This document shows positions 51,473 to 61,027 of a stretch of DNA of 64,000 bases, one piece after another. The position numbers were made by a program, and so were the translations under genes. Under the pieces are notes generated by a model. It was not told the origin of the DNA. It searched no databases and was given only the letters and a program-made list of their open reading frames with translations. The DNA lies in assembly GCF_022179805.1 (NCBI RefSeq), contig NZ_BPUO01000020.1:44887-108886 (forward strand), given 5' to 3'. How positions within the stretch are numbered: position 1 is the first letter of the stretch; each line of letters starts with the position of its first letter. The stretch is from Cupriavidus pauculus. GTDB taxonomy: Bacteria; Pseudomonadota; Gammaproteobacteria; Burkholderiales; Burkholderiaceae.

Positions 51473-52546
51473 ATGGCATCGGACCTGATCGTGTCGACGC
51501 CGCAGGGCCTGTACTGCCCGCCCGGCGACTTCTATATCGACCCCTGGCGGCCGGTGGCGCGGGCCGTCATTACGCACGCCCATGCCGACCATGCGCGCTT
51601 TGGCCATGGCAGTTACCTGTGCGCCGAACCTGGCGGCGGCGTGCTGCTGGCGCGGCTGCCCGGCATCTCGCTGGAGACGCTGCCGTACGGCCAGCGCATT
51701 ACCCACCACGGCGTCACGCTGAGCCTGCATCCGGCCGGGCACGTGCTGGGATCGGCCCAGGTGCGGCTGGAACATGGCGGCCAGGTCTGGGTGGCGTCGG
51801 GCGACTACAAGGTAGAGCCCGAGGGCACCTGCGCGCCATTCGAGCCGGTGCGCTGCGACACCTTCATCACCGAAAGCACGTTCGGCCTGCCGATCTACCG
51901 CTGGCCGCGCGAGGCCACGCTGATGGCCGAGATCTTCGACTGGTGGCAGGCCAACGCGGCGGCAGGGCGGGCCAGCGTGATGTACTGCTACGCGTTCGGC
52001 AAGGCCCAGCGCATCCTGAACGGGCTGATGCGGCATGCCGGCGCCGAACTGGCCATGCCCGGCCCGATCGTCGTACATGGGGCAATGACGGCGCTGAACC
52101 AGGCGTACGCGCAGGCCGGCGTGGCGCTGCCGCCCACGCTGACCACGGCGGACCTGCCCGCGCGCAGCCCGGCGCTGCGGCGCGCGCTGGTGGTGGCGCC
52201 GCCGTCGGCGCAGCGGTCCACGTGGCTGCGCCGCTTTGGCGATGCATCCGACGCGTTCGCCAGCGGCTGGATGCAACTGCGCGGCACGCGGCGCCGGCGC
52301 GGCGTCGATCGTGGCTTTGCGCTGTCGGACCACGCGGACTGGCCGGGCCTGCTGTCGGCCATCGCCGCCACGGGTGCCGGTCGCGTGATCGTCACCCATG
52401 GCAACGTGCCTGTGATGGTGCGCTACCTGTGCGAGCAGGGGCTGGACGCGCAGGGCTTTCGCACCGAATTTGGCGATGACGACGATGCGACCGGTGCCGC
52501 CGCCGATGGGCAGGCCCCCGCTGATACGCCAGAGGGCACCGCATGA
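51473..52546 (+). CDS. Ligase-associated DNA exonuclease (metallo-beta-lactamase fold)
   Basis: A 357-residue MBL/beta-CASP-type nuclease. The metal motif HAHADH is at residues 35-40, followed by PAGHVLGSAQVRL, WVASGDYKVE and FITESTFGLPIYRW. This family is the exonuclease of a four-gene repair cluster with an ATP-dependent ligase, a DEXH helicase and a phosphoesterase; characterised relatives are manganese-dependent nucleases. It overlaps the ligase start by four bases (ATGA). Signal for export is absent, consistent with action on DNA. Confidence 0.92.
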   Translation: MASDLIVSTPQGLYCPPGDFYIDPWRPVARAVITHAHADHARFGHGSYLCAEPGGGVLLARLPGISLETLPYGQRITHHGVTLSLHPAGHVLGSAQVRLEHGGQVWVASGDYKVEPEGTCAPFEPVRCDTFITESTFGLPIYRWPREATLMAEIFDWWQANAAAGRASVMYCYAFGKAQRILNGLMRHAGAELAMPGPIVVHGAMTALNQAYAQAGVALPPTLTTADLPARSPALRRALVVAPPSAQRSTWLRRFGDASDAFASGWMQLRGTRRRRGVDRGFALSDHADWPGLLSAIAATGAGRVIVTHGNVPVMVRYLCEQGLDAQGFRTEFGDDDDATGAAADGQAPADTPEGTA

Positions 52547-54234
52547 AGGCGTTCGCGGACCTGTACAGCGAGCTGGACGGCACCACGTCCAGCAACGCCA
52601 AGCTGGCCGCGCTGGCGCGCTACTTCCGGGCCGCCGCGCCCGCCGATGCCGCCTGGGCGGTCTACTTCCTGTCGGGCGGCAAGCCGCGCCAGATCGTGCC
52701 CGTGGCCGCGCTGCGCGCGCTGGCGCAACGTGCGGCCGGGCTGCCCAAATGGCTGTTCGAGGAAAGCTACCAGGCCGTGGGCGACCTGGCCGAGACCATC
52801 GCACTGCTGCTGCCCGACGCCGAACACGTCGATACAGCCGGGCTGGCCGAATGGGTCGAGCAGCGCCTGCTGCCGCTGCGGCAACTGGCGCGCGGCCAGC
52901 CGCCCGAGACGGTGGCGGCGGCGCTCGACGCCTTATGGCCGCCGCTCGACGCACGCGGCCGGCTGGTGCTGTTCAAGCTGATCACGAGCAGTTTCCGCGT
53001 GGGGGTGTCGAAGCTGCTGGTGACGCGCGCGCTGGGCGAGGTGGCCGGCATCGACCCCAAGCGCGTGGCCGAGCGGCTGGTCGGCTATACCGATGTCTCC
53101 ACGCCCCCGTCGGCTGCGCGCTTCCTGGCCCTGATCGCCCCCGATGACGGTGGCGAGGGGAGCGAAGGCGCCATGGCGGCGCGCGGCGGCCAGCCGTATC
53201 CGTTCTTCCTGGCCCATCCGCTCCAAATCCCGCTGGACGAGTTCGACGCCACGCTGGGCCCGCCGGGGCGCTGGCAGGTGGAATGGAAGTGGGACGGCAT
53301 TCGCGCGCAAATGGTGCGGCGCGACGGACAGGCGTGGCTGTGGTCGCGCGGCGAGGAACTGATTACCGAGCGCTTTCCCGAACTGGCCGAAGTCGCGCAG
53401 CAACTGCCCGACGGCACCGTGCTCGACGGCGAGATCATCATCTGGATCGACGGCCGGGTGCAGCCGTTTGCGCTGCTGCAGCAACGGATTGGCCGCAAGA
53501 CCTTGAACGCGAAGCTGCTGCGCGAGGCGCCGGCCATCCTGATGGCCTACGACCTGCTGGAATGGCAGGGCCAGGACTGGCGCGCCCGCCCGCAAGCCGA
53601 GCGCCGCGCGCAACTGGCGCGCGTGGTGGCCGACCACGTACATCCGGCGCTGGAACTGAGCCCTCTCGTCGAAGCCGGCGATTGGCCGCACTTTGCCCGG
53701 CTGCGCGACACCTCGCGTGCGCTCGGCGTGGAAGGCTTCATGCTCAAGGCGTGCGATGCGGCCTACGGCGCCGGCCGCACGCGCGACGTCGGCATCTGGT
53801 GGAAATGGAAGATCGACCCGTACACGGTGGATGCTGTGCTGGTCTACGCGCAGCGCGGCCACGGGCGCCGCGCCAGCCTCTATACCGATTTCAAGTTCGC
53901 GGTCTGGAACGCGCCGCCCGGCACGCCGGACCGGGCGCTGGTGCCGTTCGCCAAGGCGTATTCGGGGCTGACCGACGAAGAGATGCGCGCGGTGGATGCC
54001 ATCGTGCGCCGCACCACGGTGGAGTCGTTCGGCCCGGTGCGCAGCGTCACGCCCACCCAGGTGTTCGAGCTGGGCTTCGAGGGCATTGCCCGCAGCGGGC
54101 GCCACAAGAGCGGCATCGCCGTACGGTTTCCGCGCATGCTGCGCTGGCGCACGGACAAGCCCGTGGAGGATGCCGACACGCTGGCCACGCTCGAAGCGAT
54201 GCTGCAAGTCGTGCCGGCCCAGGATGCCGCATGA
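52543..54234 (+). CDS. ATP-dependent DNA ligase of the repair cluster
   Basis: A 563-residue ligase. An N-terminal DNA-binding domain (about 1-200) is followed by the nucleotidyltransferase core with motif I WKWDGIRAQ, the adenylated lysine being Lys249. Motif III/IV regions LDGEIIIW and EGFMLKACDAAYGAGRTRD and the OB-fold end SGIAVRFPRMLRWRTDK are visible. ATP-dependent ligases of this size act in accessory repair, separate from the NAD-dependent LigA. It is coupled by ATGA overlaps on both sides to the exonuclease and helicase. Confidence 0.93.
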   Translation: MKAFADLYSELDGTTSSNAKLAALARYFRAAAPADAAWAVYFLSGGKPRQIVPVAALRALAQRAAGLPKWLFEESYQAVGDLAETIALLLPDAEHVDTAGLAEWVEQRLLPLRQLARGQPPETVAAALDALWPPLDARGRLVLFKLITSSFRVGVSKLLVTRALGEVAGIDPKRVAERLVGYTDVSTPPSAARFLALIAPDDGGEGSEGAMAARGGQPYPFFLAHPLQIPLDEFDATLGPPGRWQVEWKWDGIRAQMVRRDGQAWLWSRGEELITERFPELAEVAQQLPDGTVLDGEIIIWIDGRVQPFALLQQRIGRKTLNAKLLREAPAILMAYDLLEWQGQDWRARPQAERRAQLARVVADHVHPALELSPLVEAGDWPHFARLRDTSRALGVEGFMLKACDAAYGAGRTRDVGIWWKWKIDPYTVDAVLVYAQRGHGRRASLYTDFKFAVWNAPPGTPDRALVPFAKAYSGLTDEEMRAVDAIVRRTTVESFGPVRSVTPTQVFELGFEGIARSGRHKSGIAVRFPRMLRWRTDKPVEDADTLATLEAMLQVVPAQDAA

Positions 54235-56954
54235 AGCGCGATGAACCGGCCATGGGCGCCGAAGACATCCCGTTCGTGCAAGCCCCGCCCGTGGCCGAAG
54301 CGCTGCCGGCGCTGTTCGCGGCGCTGCACTGGCAACCGTTCGATTTCCAGCGCGCGGTGTGGCAAGCCATCGCCGAGGGCAAGAGCGGGTTGCTGCACGC
54401 CACCACCGGCACCGGCAAGACCTATGCGGCGTGGCTGGGCGCGTTGCTGGCGCTGGCCGAACCGCCCAGGCGCGCGGGCACGCCGCCACCACCGTTGACC
54501 GTGCTGTGGCTCACGCCGATGCGCGCGTTGGCCGCCGATACCACGCGCGCACTGCAGGCGCCGCTGGCCGAACTGGGGCTGGACTGGGCCGTGGCGCTGC
54601 GCACGGGCGACACGGGCAGCAGCGAGCGCGCGGCGCAGGCGCGGCGGCTGCCCACGGCGCTGGTCACCACGCCTGAAAGCCTGTCGCTGCTGCTGACCCG
54701 CGCCGATGCGCGCGAGGCGCTGGGCCGCGTGCGGCTGGTGGTGGTCGACGAATGGCACGAACTGATCGGCAGCAAGCGCGGCGTGCAGGTGCAACTGGCG
54801 CTGGCGCGGCTGCACCAATGGCAGCCCGACCTGTGCGTGTGGGGCCTGTCGGCCACGCTGGGCAACCTGGACCATGCGCGCGATGTGCTGCTGGCCGGCG
54901 TGCCCGACGACCGCCGCGTGCTGGTGCACGGCCATACGCCCAAGACGCTGATCGTCGATACGCTGCTGCCGGATACCGCCGGCCGTTTCCCGTGGGCCGG
55001 CCACCTGGGCCTGTCGATGCTGCCGCACGTGTTGCGCGAACTGGACGCCAGCAGCACCACGCTGGTATTCCTGAACACGCGCTCGCAGGCCGAGATCTGG
55101 TATCAGGCCATGCTCGATGCCCGTCCGGACTGGGCCGGGCAGATCGCACTGCACCATGGCTCGCTGGACCGCGCCGTGCGCGAATGGGTGGAGCTGAACC
55201 TCAAGAACGGCGCATTGCGCGCGGTGGTCTGCACGTCGAGCCTGGACCTGGGCGTGGACTTCCTGCCCGTGGAGCGCGTGCTGCAGATCGGCTCGCCCAA
55301 GGGCGTGGCGCGGCTGCTGCAGCGGGCCGGGCGCTCGGGCCATGCGCCGGGCCGGGCGTCGCGCGTGACCGTGGTGCCTACGCACAGCCTGGAACTGGTG
55401 GAGTCGGTGGCGGCGCGGCTGGCCATCGAGGCGGGCAACATCGAGGCCCGCGAATCGCCTGACAAGCCGCTCGACGTGCTGGTGCAGCATCTGGTGACCG
55501 TGGCGCTGGGCGGCGGCTTCCAGTCCGACGACCTGCTGTGCGAGGTGCGTCAGACCTGGGCGTATCGCAGCCTGAGTGACGACGAGTGGCGCTGGTGCCT
55601 GGATTTCGTGCGGCAGGGTGGGCCGACGCTGACCGCGTATCCCGACTACCGCCGCGCGATGCCCGACGCGGACGGCATCTGGCGCGTGCCCGATGCCCGG
55701 CTGGCGCGGCGCCATCGCATGAGCGTGGGCACCATCGTCAGCGATGCGTCGATGCAGGTGCGGTTCTGGACGCGGGCCGGCGGCGGCGCGTCGCTGGGCA
55801 CCGTGGAGGAAGGCTTTATCGCGCGACTCGCGCCGGGCGACTGCTTCCTGTTCGGCGGACGGCTGTTGGAACTGGTGCGCGTGCAGGAGATGACGGCCTA
55901 CGTGCGCCGCGCCACCGGCAAGCGCCCGTCCGTGCCGCGCTGGAACGGCGGCAAGATGCCGCTTTCCACCGAACTGGCCGAAGCCGTGGTGGCCACGCTC
56001 GACGCGGTGCGGGCCGGGCGGCTGGACCCAGCCACCACGCCCGAACTGCCGCTGATCGCGCCGATCGTCGAACTGCAGGCGCGCTGGTCGGCGCTGCCTT
56101 CGCCCGACACGCTGCTGGCCGAAAGCCTGCACTCGCGCGAAGGCTGGCACCTGTTCCTGTACCCGTTCGCGGGCCGCTCGGTGCATCTGGGGCTGGGCAG
56201 CCTGCTGGCATGGCGGCTGGGCCAGAAGGTGCCGGCCACGTTCTCGGTGGCCGTGAACGACTACGGGCTGGAGCTGCTGGCGTCGGGGCCGGTGGACTGG
56301 GGCCGATGGCTGCCCGAGGTGCTGGCCGAGGAACGCCAGCGCGACCTGGCCGCCGGCGTGCTGGGCAGCCTGAACGCGGGCGAACTGTCGCTGCGCCGCT
56401 TCCGCGAGATCGCACGGGTGGCGGGGCTGATCTTCCAGGGCTACCCCGGCGCGCATCACAGCGCGCGGCAACTGCAGGCATCGTCGAGCCTGTTCTACGA
56501 GGTGTTCCGCAAGCACGACCCCGGCAACCTGCTGCTGGGCCAGGCCGAGCGCGAGGTGCTGATGCAGGAACTGGACGCGCACCGGCTGGCCGACACGCTC
56601 GCACGGCTGGCCCGGCTGCGGCTGGATCTGCGTGAACTGCGCCGGCCGTCGCCGCTGTCGTTCCCGCTGATTGTGGAGTTCCTGCGCGAAAAGCTCAGCA
56701 CCGAGAATCTGGCCGACCGCATCGCGCGGATGCTGGCCGAACTGGAGCAGGCGGCGGCGCGGCCCGGCGATTCTGGCGAGGGCGGCAAGGGGAGTGGCAA
56801 ATATAGTGGGCCAATGCACGACACGCCGCTCGGCGTCGACGCGGCGCGCGTGGCCGAACTGGCGCGCTTTGGCATGGCCGATCACGCGGGACCGGCGGGG
56901 CCGCGCAAGCCCAGGCGTCCGCGCAAGCCATCCAAGCCGCTGCCGCCACTATGA
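54231..56954 (+). CDS. Ligase-associated DEXH-box helicase (Lhr family)
   Basis: A 907-residue superfamily 2 helicase. Walker A is TTGTGKTYAAW near residues 58-68, the DEXH box is VVVDEWHELIGSKRG, motif III is GLSATLG, and the RecA-like domain 2 has the conserved QRAGRSGH. The long C-terminal Lhr-core region follows, then a basic low-complexity tail (KPRRPRKPSKP). It is a 3'-5' translocase thought to feed substrates to its partners. The frame is open upstream to 53283 inside the ligase gene, but the real start is the ATG overlapping the ligase stop. Confidence 0.93.
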   Translation: MKRDEPAMGAEDIPFVQAPPVAEALPALFAALHWQPFDFQRAVWQAIAEGKSGLLHATTGTGKTYAAWLGALLALAEPPRRAGTPPPPLTVLWLTPMRALAADTTRALQAPLAELGLDWAVALRTGDTGSSERAAQARRLPTALVTTPESLSLLLTRADAREALGRVRLVVVDEWHELIGSKRGVQVQLALARLHQWQPDLCVWGLSATLGNLDHARDVLLAGVPDDRRVLVHGHTPKTLIVDTLLPDTAGRFPWAGHLGLSMLPHVLRELDASSTTLVFLNTRSQAEIWYQAMLDARPDWAGQIALHHGSLDRAVREWVELNLKNGALRAVVCTSSLDLGVDFLPVERVLQIGSPKGVARLLQRAGRSGHAPGRASRVTVVPTHSLELVESVAARLAIEAGNIEARESPDKPLDVLVQHLVTVALGGGFQSDDLLCEVRQTWAYRSLSDDEWRWCLDFVRQGGPTLTAYPDYRRAMPDADGIWRVPDARLARRHRMSVGTIVSDASMQVRFWTRAGGGASLGTVEEGFIARLAPGDCFLFGGRLLELVRVQEMTAYVRRATGKRPSVPRWNGGKMPLSTELAEAVVATLDAVRAGRLDPATTPELPLIAPIVELQARWSALPSPDTLLAESLHSREGWHLFLYPFAGRSVHLGLGSLLAWRLGQKVPATFSVAVNDYGLELLASGPVDWGRWLPEVLAEERQRDLAAGVLGSLNAGELSLRRFREIARVAGLIFQGYPGAHHSARQLQASSSLFYEVFRKHDPGNLLLGQAEREVLMQELDAHRLADTLARLARLRLDLRELRRPSPLSFPLIVEFLREKLSTENLADRIARMLAELEQAAARPGDSGEGGKGSGKYSGPMHDTPLGVDAARVAELARFGMADHAGPAGPRKPRRPRKPSKPLPPL

Positions 56955-57655
56955 CCATGACGATGACGGCTACCGACGTCGGCGCCCAGGTGGTGGACGT
57001 GGCTGGCGAGACACTCTGGCTGCTGCCCGAGCACGCGGTCTGGTGGCCGCGCGCCGCCATGCTGCTGGTGGCCGATGTGCATCTGGGCAAGGCCGCGACG
57101 TTCCGCGCGCTGGGCCAGCCCGTGCCGCACGGCACCACGGCAGCCAACCTGGCGCGCCTGCTGGACTTGGCACGCCGCTTTCCGGCAAGGGAACTGGTGG
57201 TGCTGGGCGATTTCCTGCATGCGCGGGCCGCGCGCACGGCGGCCGTGCTGCTGGCACTGCACGACTGGCGCCGCGCCATGCCCGCACGCGTGCACTGCAC
57301 GCTGGTGCGCGGCAACCACGACACCCATGCTGGCGATCCGCCGCCCGAGCTGGGCATTGCCGTGGAGACCGATCCGTTCGTGGTGCCGCCGTTCGCGCTG
57401 TGCCATGAGCCGGGCGCGCGGGCGGAAGGCTATGCGCTGGCGGGCCATCTGCACCCGGCCTGCGTGCTGCGCGGCCGAGGAGCCGACGCGCTGCGGCTAC
57501 CGTGTTTCGTGGTGGGCCAGCAGGGCATGATCCTGCCGGCGTTCGGCGTCTTTACCGGGCACGCCACGGTACGCGCGGGGGAGGGCGAGGCGATCTACGT
57601 GGTTGGCGACGGCCGGGTGTGGGCATTGCCGGCGGGCGGACGGAATGCGGGGTGA
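56951..57655 (+). CDS. pdeM: Ligase-associated metallophosphoesterase
   Basis: A 234-residue calcineurin-like phosphoesterase. Metal motifs are ADVHLGK near residues 41-47, VVLGDFLHAR, VRGNHDTH and the later CHEPG and AGHLHPA. Members of this cluster are endonuclease/phosphodiesterases acting on DNA ends or cyclic phosphates. The first residues repeat MTM twice, so initiation could be at any of three ATGs. It overlaps the helicase by four bases and is the last gene of the operon. Confidence 0.9.
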   Translation: MTMTMTATDVGAQVVDVAGETLWLLPEHAVWWPRAAMLLVADVHLGKAATFRALGQPVPHGTTAANLARLLDLARRFPARELVVLGDFLHARAARTAAVLLALHDWRRAMPARVHCTLVRGNHDTHAGDPPPELGIAVETDPFVVPPFALCHEPGARAEGYALAGHLHPACVLRGRGADALRLPCFVVGQQGMILPAFGVFTGHATVRAGEGEAIYVVGDGRVWALPAGGRNAG

Positions 57656-57670
57656 GGTGGCGGGGTGACG

Positions 57671-59575
57671 TTATTCGCCGCCAATCACCTTCAGCAGCGT
57701 TTCCAGTTCCACGGGCTTGACCAGATGCACGTCGAAGCCTGCGGCAGCGGTTTCCGCGCGGTCGGACGCCTGGCCGAAGCCGGTCAGCGCCACGTATCGG
57801 GTACCCGACAGCGCCGGCATGCCGCGCAGCGTGTGGATCACGGCAAAGCCGTCCATGCCGGGCATGGCCAGGTCGATCAGCGCCACGTCGGGGCGCACGC
57901 GCGCAGCGGCGTGGATGGCTTCCATGCCGTCGTAGGCGGTGGTCACCTCGTGGCCCGACATCTCCAGCAGGATCGACATGCTGTCGGCCGCATCGCGGTT
58001 GTCGTCCACCAGCAGCACGCGCCGGCGGCGGCGGCTACCGGTGGCGCCGCCATCGGCGCTACTGGGTGCGTCGGCCGACGCCGCCAGCGGTAGCTGCACC
58101 GTGAACGTGGCGCCCAGGCCCGGCCCCGCGCTGGCGGCGGTGATGGAGCCGCCGTGCATTTCCACCAGCGACCGGCACAGCGACAGGCCGATGCCCAGGC
58201 CGCCCTGCGCGGTGCTGCCGGGCCGGTCTTCCTGCACGAACAGGTTGAAGATCGACTCCACCGCCTCGTGCGAGATGCCGCGGCCATGATCGATGACCTG
58301 GATGACCAGCGTCCGGTGGCGCGTGGACGCCGAGATGGCAATCTGCGCGCCCGGCGACGAGAACTTCGACGCATTGAGCAGCAGGTTTTGCATGACCTGG
58401 CTTAGCCGCGTGCGGTCGGCGAACAGCGGCATCTGCACGTCGTCGGTGGTCACGGTCACCGTCTGCGCCTTGGCGGTCAGCGCCGGATCGGCGGCCTCGA
58501 TGCCCAGCGCGATCACGTCGCGTGCGTCCAGCGGCTCCGGCCGCAGCTCGATCTTGCCGGCCGCGATGCGGCCCACGTCGAGCAGGTCGTCCACCAGCCG
58601 GGTCAGGTGCGACATCTGGCGCTCCACCAGGCCGACGCTCTTGCGCATGGCGCCGGGGTCGTCCGGACGCATCTGCATCACGGTCAGCGCGTTGCGGATG
58701 GGCGCCAGCGGGTTGCGCAGTTCATGCGAAAGCGTTGCCAGGAATTCGTTCATGCGCCGTTCCGATTGCTCCAGTTCTTCCAGCCGCTTGCGCTCGCTCA
58801 TGTCGCGCGTGACCTTGGCAAAGCCGCGCAGCTCGCGCTTTGCATCGTAGACGGCCGTGATGGTGACGTTGGCCCAGAACAGCGAGCCATCCTTGCGTAC
58901 GCGCCAGCCTTCGTCCTCCACGCGCCCCTGCTCGCGGGCGATCATCAGTTCGCGCGCGGGCTTGTTGGCCGCCACGTCATCGGGTGGGTAGAACACCGAG
59001 AAGTGCTTGCCCAGGATTTCGTCGCGGCGGTAGCCCTTGATGTACGACGCCCCGGCGTTCCAGCTCATGACGTGGCCCTCGGGGTCGAGCATGAAGATGG
59101 CGTAGTCCTTGACGCTGTCCACCAGCAGGCGGAAGGTTTCCTCGCTCTGGCGCAGCGCCTCGGCGGTGCGGCGCTGCTCGGTCATGTCGCGCGTGACCTT
59201 GCCGAAGCCGATCAGCTTGCCGTCGGGGTCGCGCAGCGCGGTAATGACCACGTTGGCCCAGAACTGGGTGCCGTCCTTGCGCACCCGCCAGCCTTCGTCC
59301 TCGAAGCGGCCCAGCCGCGCGGCACTATCCAGTTCCGACTCGGGCCACTTGCGGGCCTTGGCTTCCTCGGTATAGAACCGCGAGAAATGCTGGCCCAGGA
59401 TTTCCTCGCGCCGCCAGCCCTTGATGCGGGCGGCGCCGGCGTTCCAGCTCATGACGTGCCCGGTGGCATCGAGCGAAAAGATGGCGTAGTCGCTGATCGT
59501 TTCGACCAGCGTACGGTACGAAGCATCTTCGTCGGAGACGCGGTGCGGGGTGGGCGCACGGGCGGTGCGGGACAT
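57671..59575 (-). CDS. Orphan hybrid histidine kinase, PAS-PAS-HisKA-HATPase-REC
   Basis: A 634-residue soluble kinase. Two near-identical PAS/PAC modules lie at about 15-140 and 145-270; both contain HVMSWNAGA, then EDEGWRVRKDG and FANVTI-type strands, pointing to an internal duplication. HisKA has TLSHELRNPLAPIRNA, the HATPase domain has NLLLNASKFSSPG and GGLGIGLSLC, and the C-terminal receiver has VALIDLAMPGMDG. No response regulator or phosphotransfer protein is adjacent. The start at 59575 fits the PAS boundary. It is divergent from the Rieske oxygenase gene; the 276-base gap shows no clear operator. Confidence 0.9.
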   Translation of the reverse strand: MSRTARAPTPHRVSDEDASYRTLVETISDYAIFSLDATGHVMSWNAGAARIKGWRREEILGQHFSRFYTEEAKARKWPESELDSAARLGRFEDEGWRVRKDGTQFWANVVITALRDPDGKLIGFGKVTRDMTEQRRTAEALRQSEETFRLLVDSVKDYAIFMLDPEGHVMSWNAGASYIKGYRRDEILGKHFSVFYPPDDVAANKPARELMIAREQGRVEDEGWRVRKDGSLFWANVTITAVYDAKRELRGFAKVTRDMSERKRLEELEQSERRMNEFLATLSHELRNPLAPIRNALTVMQMRPDDPGAMRKSVGLVERQMSHLTRLVDDLLDVGRIAAGKIELRPEPLDARDVIALGIEAADPALTAKAQTVTVTTDDVQMPLFADRTRLSQVMQNLLLNASKFSSPGAQIAISASTRHRTLVIQVIDHGRGISHEAVESIFNLFVQEDRPGSTAQGGLGIGLSLCRSLVEMHGGSITAASAGPGLGATFTVQLPLAASADAPSSADGGATGSRRRRRVLLVDDNRDAADSMSILLEMSGHEVTTAYDGMEAIHAAARVRPDVALIDLAMPGMDGFAVIHTLRGMPALSGTRYVALTGFGQASDRAETAAAGFDVHLVKPVELETLLKVIGGE

Positions 59576-59851
59576 GATTGGGGGGAACTGGCATGCCTCA
59601 GTGAAGGTTGCCTGAGAGGATAACCCGATTGGGCGCGGCGTCGGCAAGTGTGTTGCAAATCCGGCATCCAGGCCCTTCGAATACCGGCCGAATTCACCCG
59701 ATCGGAGGACGCCGGCACCGCGTGCCAGTCGGATAAAAGCTGACAGACCGGGCGCTGCCATTGGGTTAGACTCGCGAGATTGCCTGCCCGATATCCCGAC
59801 ACGCCATCCAGGCGGCGGGGATCGGATGCCGGATCCAGGGAGACGCCCCGC

Positions 59852-60997
59852 ATGTATGCAGAGTCAGCGCTAGACCGCCGTACCTCAGATCTCCCCGGCG
59901 AGCCCGCCGCGACGGGCGCCACCGGCGCCGTGCCGTTGCCCGATGCCCCGGCCCGTGACCTGCGGCGCGTGCCCATCCATCCCGATCACTGGTACCCCGT
60001 GGCCTGGTCGCGTGAAGTCAAGGCTGGCCGCGCCCATGGCGTGCGGTTTGCCGGCGATCCGATCGTGCTGGTGCGCACCGCCACCGGCAAGATCTTCGCG
60101 CTTGAAGACCGCTGCGCGCACCGCCAGGTGCCGCTGCATGCGGGCGTGGTGGAAGGCGAATCGATCCGCTGCTGCTACCACGGCTGGACGTACGACTGCT
60201 CGGGCCGCTGCATCGACGTGCCTTACCTGGGCAAGGAACGGCTGCCCAACGGCGTGCGCGCCTATCCGTGCCAGGAACGCGCCGGACTGATCTTCGTGTT
60301 TCCCGGAGACCCCGGGCTGGCCGAGCAGAAGCCGCTGCCGGCCTTTGCTTCCGTATCCGACCCCAAGTACAAGACGCGTCGCCTGGGCCGCGAGGTTAAG
60401 TGCCACTATTCGTTCATGCACGAGAACCTGATGGACATGAACCATCAGTTCCTGCATCGCAAGCAGATGGGCATGATGCGGGCGCGGTCGCTGGGCCGTC
60501 GCCGTGGCGAGGGCTTTGTCGAGGTGGACTATGTGTTCGAGCGCGAGGGCGGCAAGCAGCCCGTGGGCGAGGCGCTGGTGTTCGGCAAGGACGGCGGCCA
60601 GAACAACAAGGACGTGATGACGGTGCGCACCGGCTATCCGTACCAGACGCTGCAGATCGTCTCCGGCTCGGGCACGCTGGTGATGGACCTGTGGATTGCC
60701 TACGTGCCGCTGGACGCCGCGCAGCGCACCAACCGCACGTTCGGCACGCTGTCGATCCGGCGTCCGGGCGTGCCGTTCGCGCTGGATATCGCGTGGCCGC
60801 TGCTGGTCTGGTTCACCGAGCGCATCTTCAAGGAAGACCGCGAGATCGTGGAAATGGAGCAGGCCGCCCACGACCAGCAGGGCGAGGACTGGAATCACGA
60901 GGTGTTCCCGGTGATCAAGGAACTGCGCAACCTGCTGCGCGAATGCGGCGCGCGCACCGTGATCCCGATCCAGCCCATCCCGGCCGGTCAGCCGTAA
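59852..60997 (+). CDS. Rieske-type aromatic ring-hydroxylating oxygenase, alpha subunit-like
   Basis: A 381-residue non-heme iron oxygenase. The Rieske cluster ligands are C-x-H (Cys88, His90) and C-x2-H (Cys107, His110) in CAHRQVPLHAGV and RCCYHGWTYD. The mononuclear iron ligands are probably in ENLMDMNHQFLH. No separate reductase or beta subunit gene follows, so it may be a VanA/PobA-like monooxygenase or demethylase served by an unlinked reductase. The start at 59852 has GGGAG upstream. The substrate is unknown. Confidence 0.88.
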   Translation: MYAESALDRRTSDLPGEPAATGATGAVPLPDAPARDLRRVPIHPDHWYPVAWSREVKAGRAHGVRFAGDPIVLVRTATGKIFALEDRCAHRQVPLHAGVVEGESIRCCYHGWTYDCSGRCIDVPYLGKERLPNGVRAYPCQERAGLIFVFPGDPGLAEQKPLPAFASVSDPKYKTRRLGREVKCHYSFMHENLMDMNHQFLHRKQMGMMRARSLGRRRGEGFVEVDYVFEREGGKQPVGEALVFGKDGGQNNKDVMTVRTGYPYQTLQIVSGSGTLVMDLWIAYVPLDAAQRTNRTFGTLSIRRPGVPFALDIAWPLLVWFTERIFKEDREIVEMEQAAHDQQGEDWNHEVFPVIKELRNLLRECGARTVIPIQPIPAGQP

Positions 60998-61027
60998 CTC
61001 ACTGCGCCGACCGGGCCGTAGCCTGAC

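Noticed and set aside
53283..54230. A 5' extension of the helicase gene giving a 1223-residue protein
   Set aside because: The extra part lies in another frame of the ligase gene and is arginine-rich nonsense. The ATG overlapping the ligase stop gives the normal family length.
53880..56885. A 1001-codon open frame antisense to the helicase
   Set aside because: Glutamine/arginine/histidine-rich shadow of the DEXH helicase gene with no recognisable domain.
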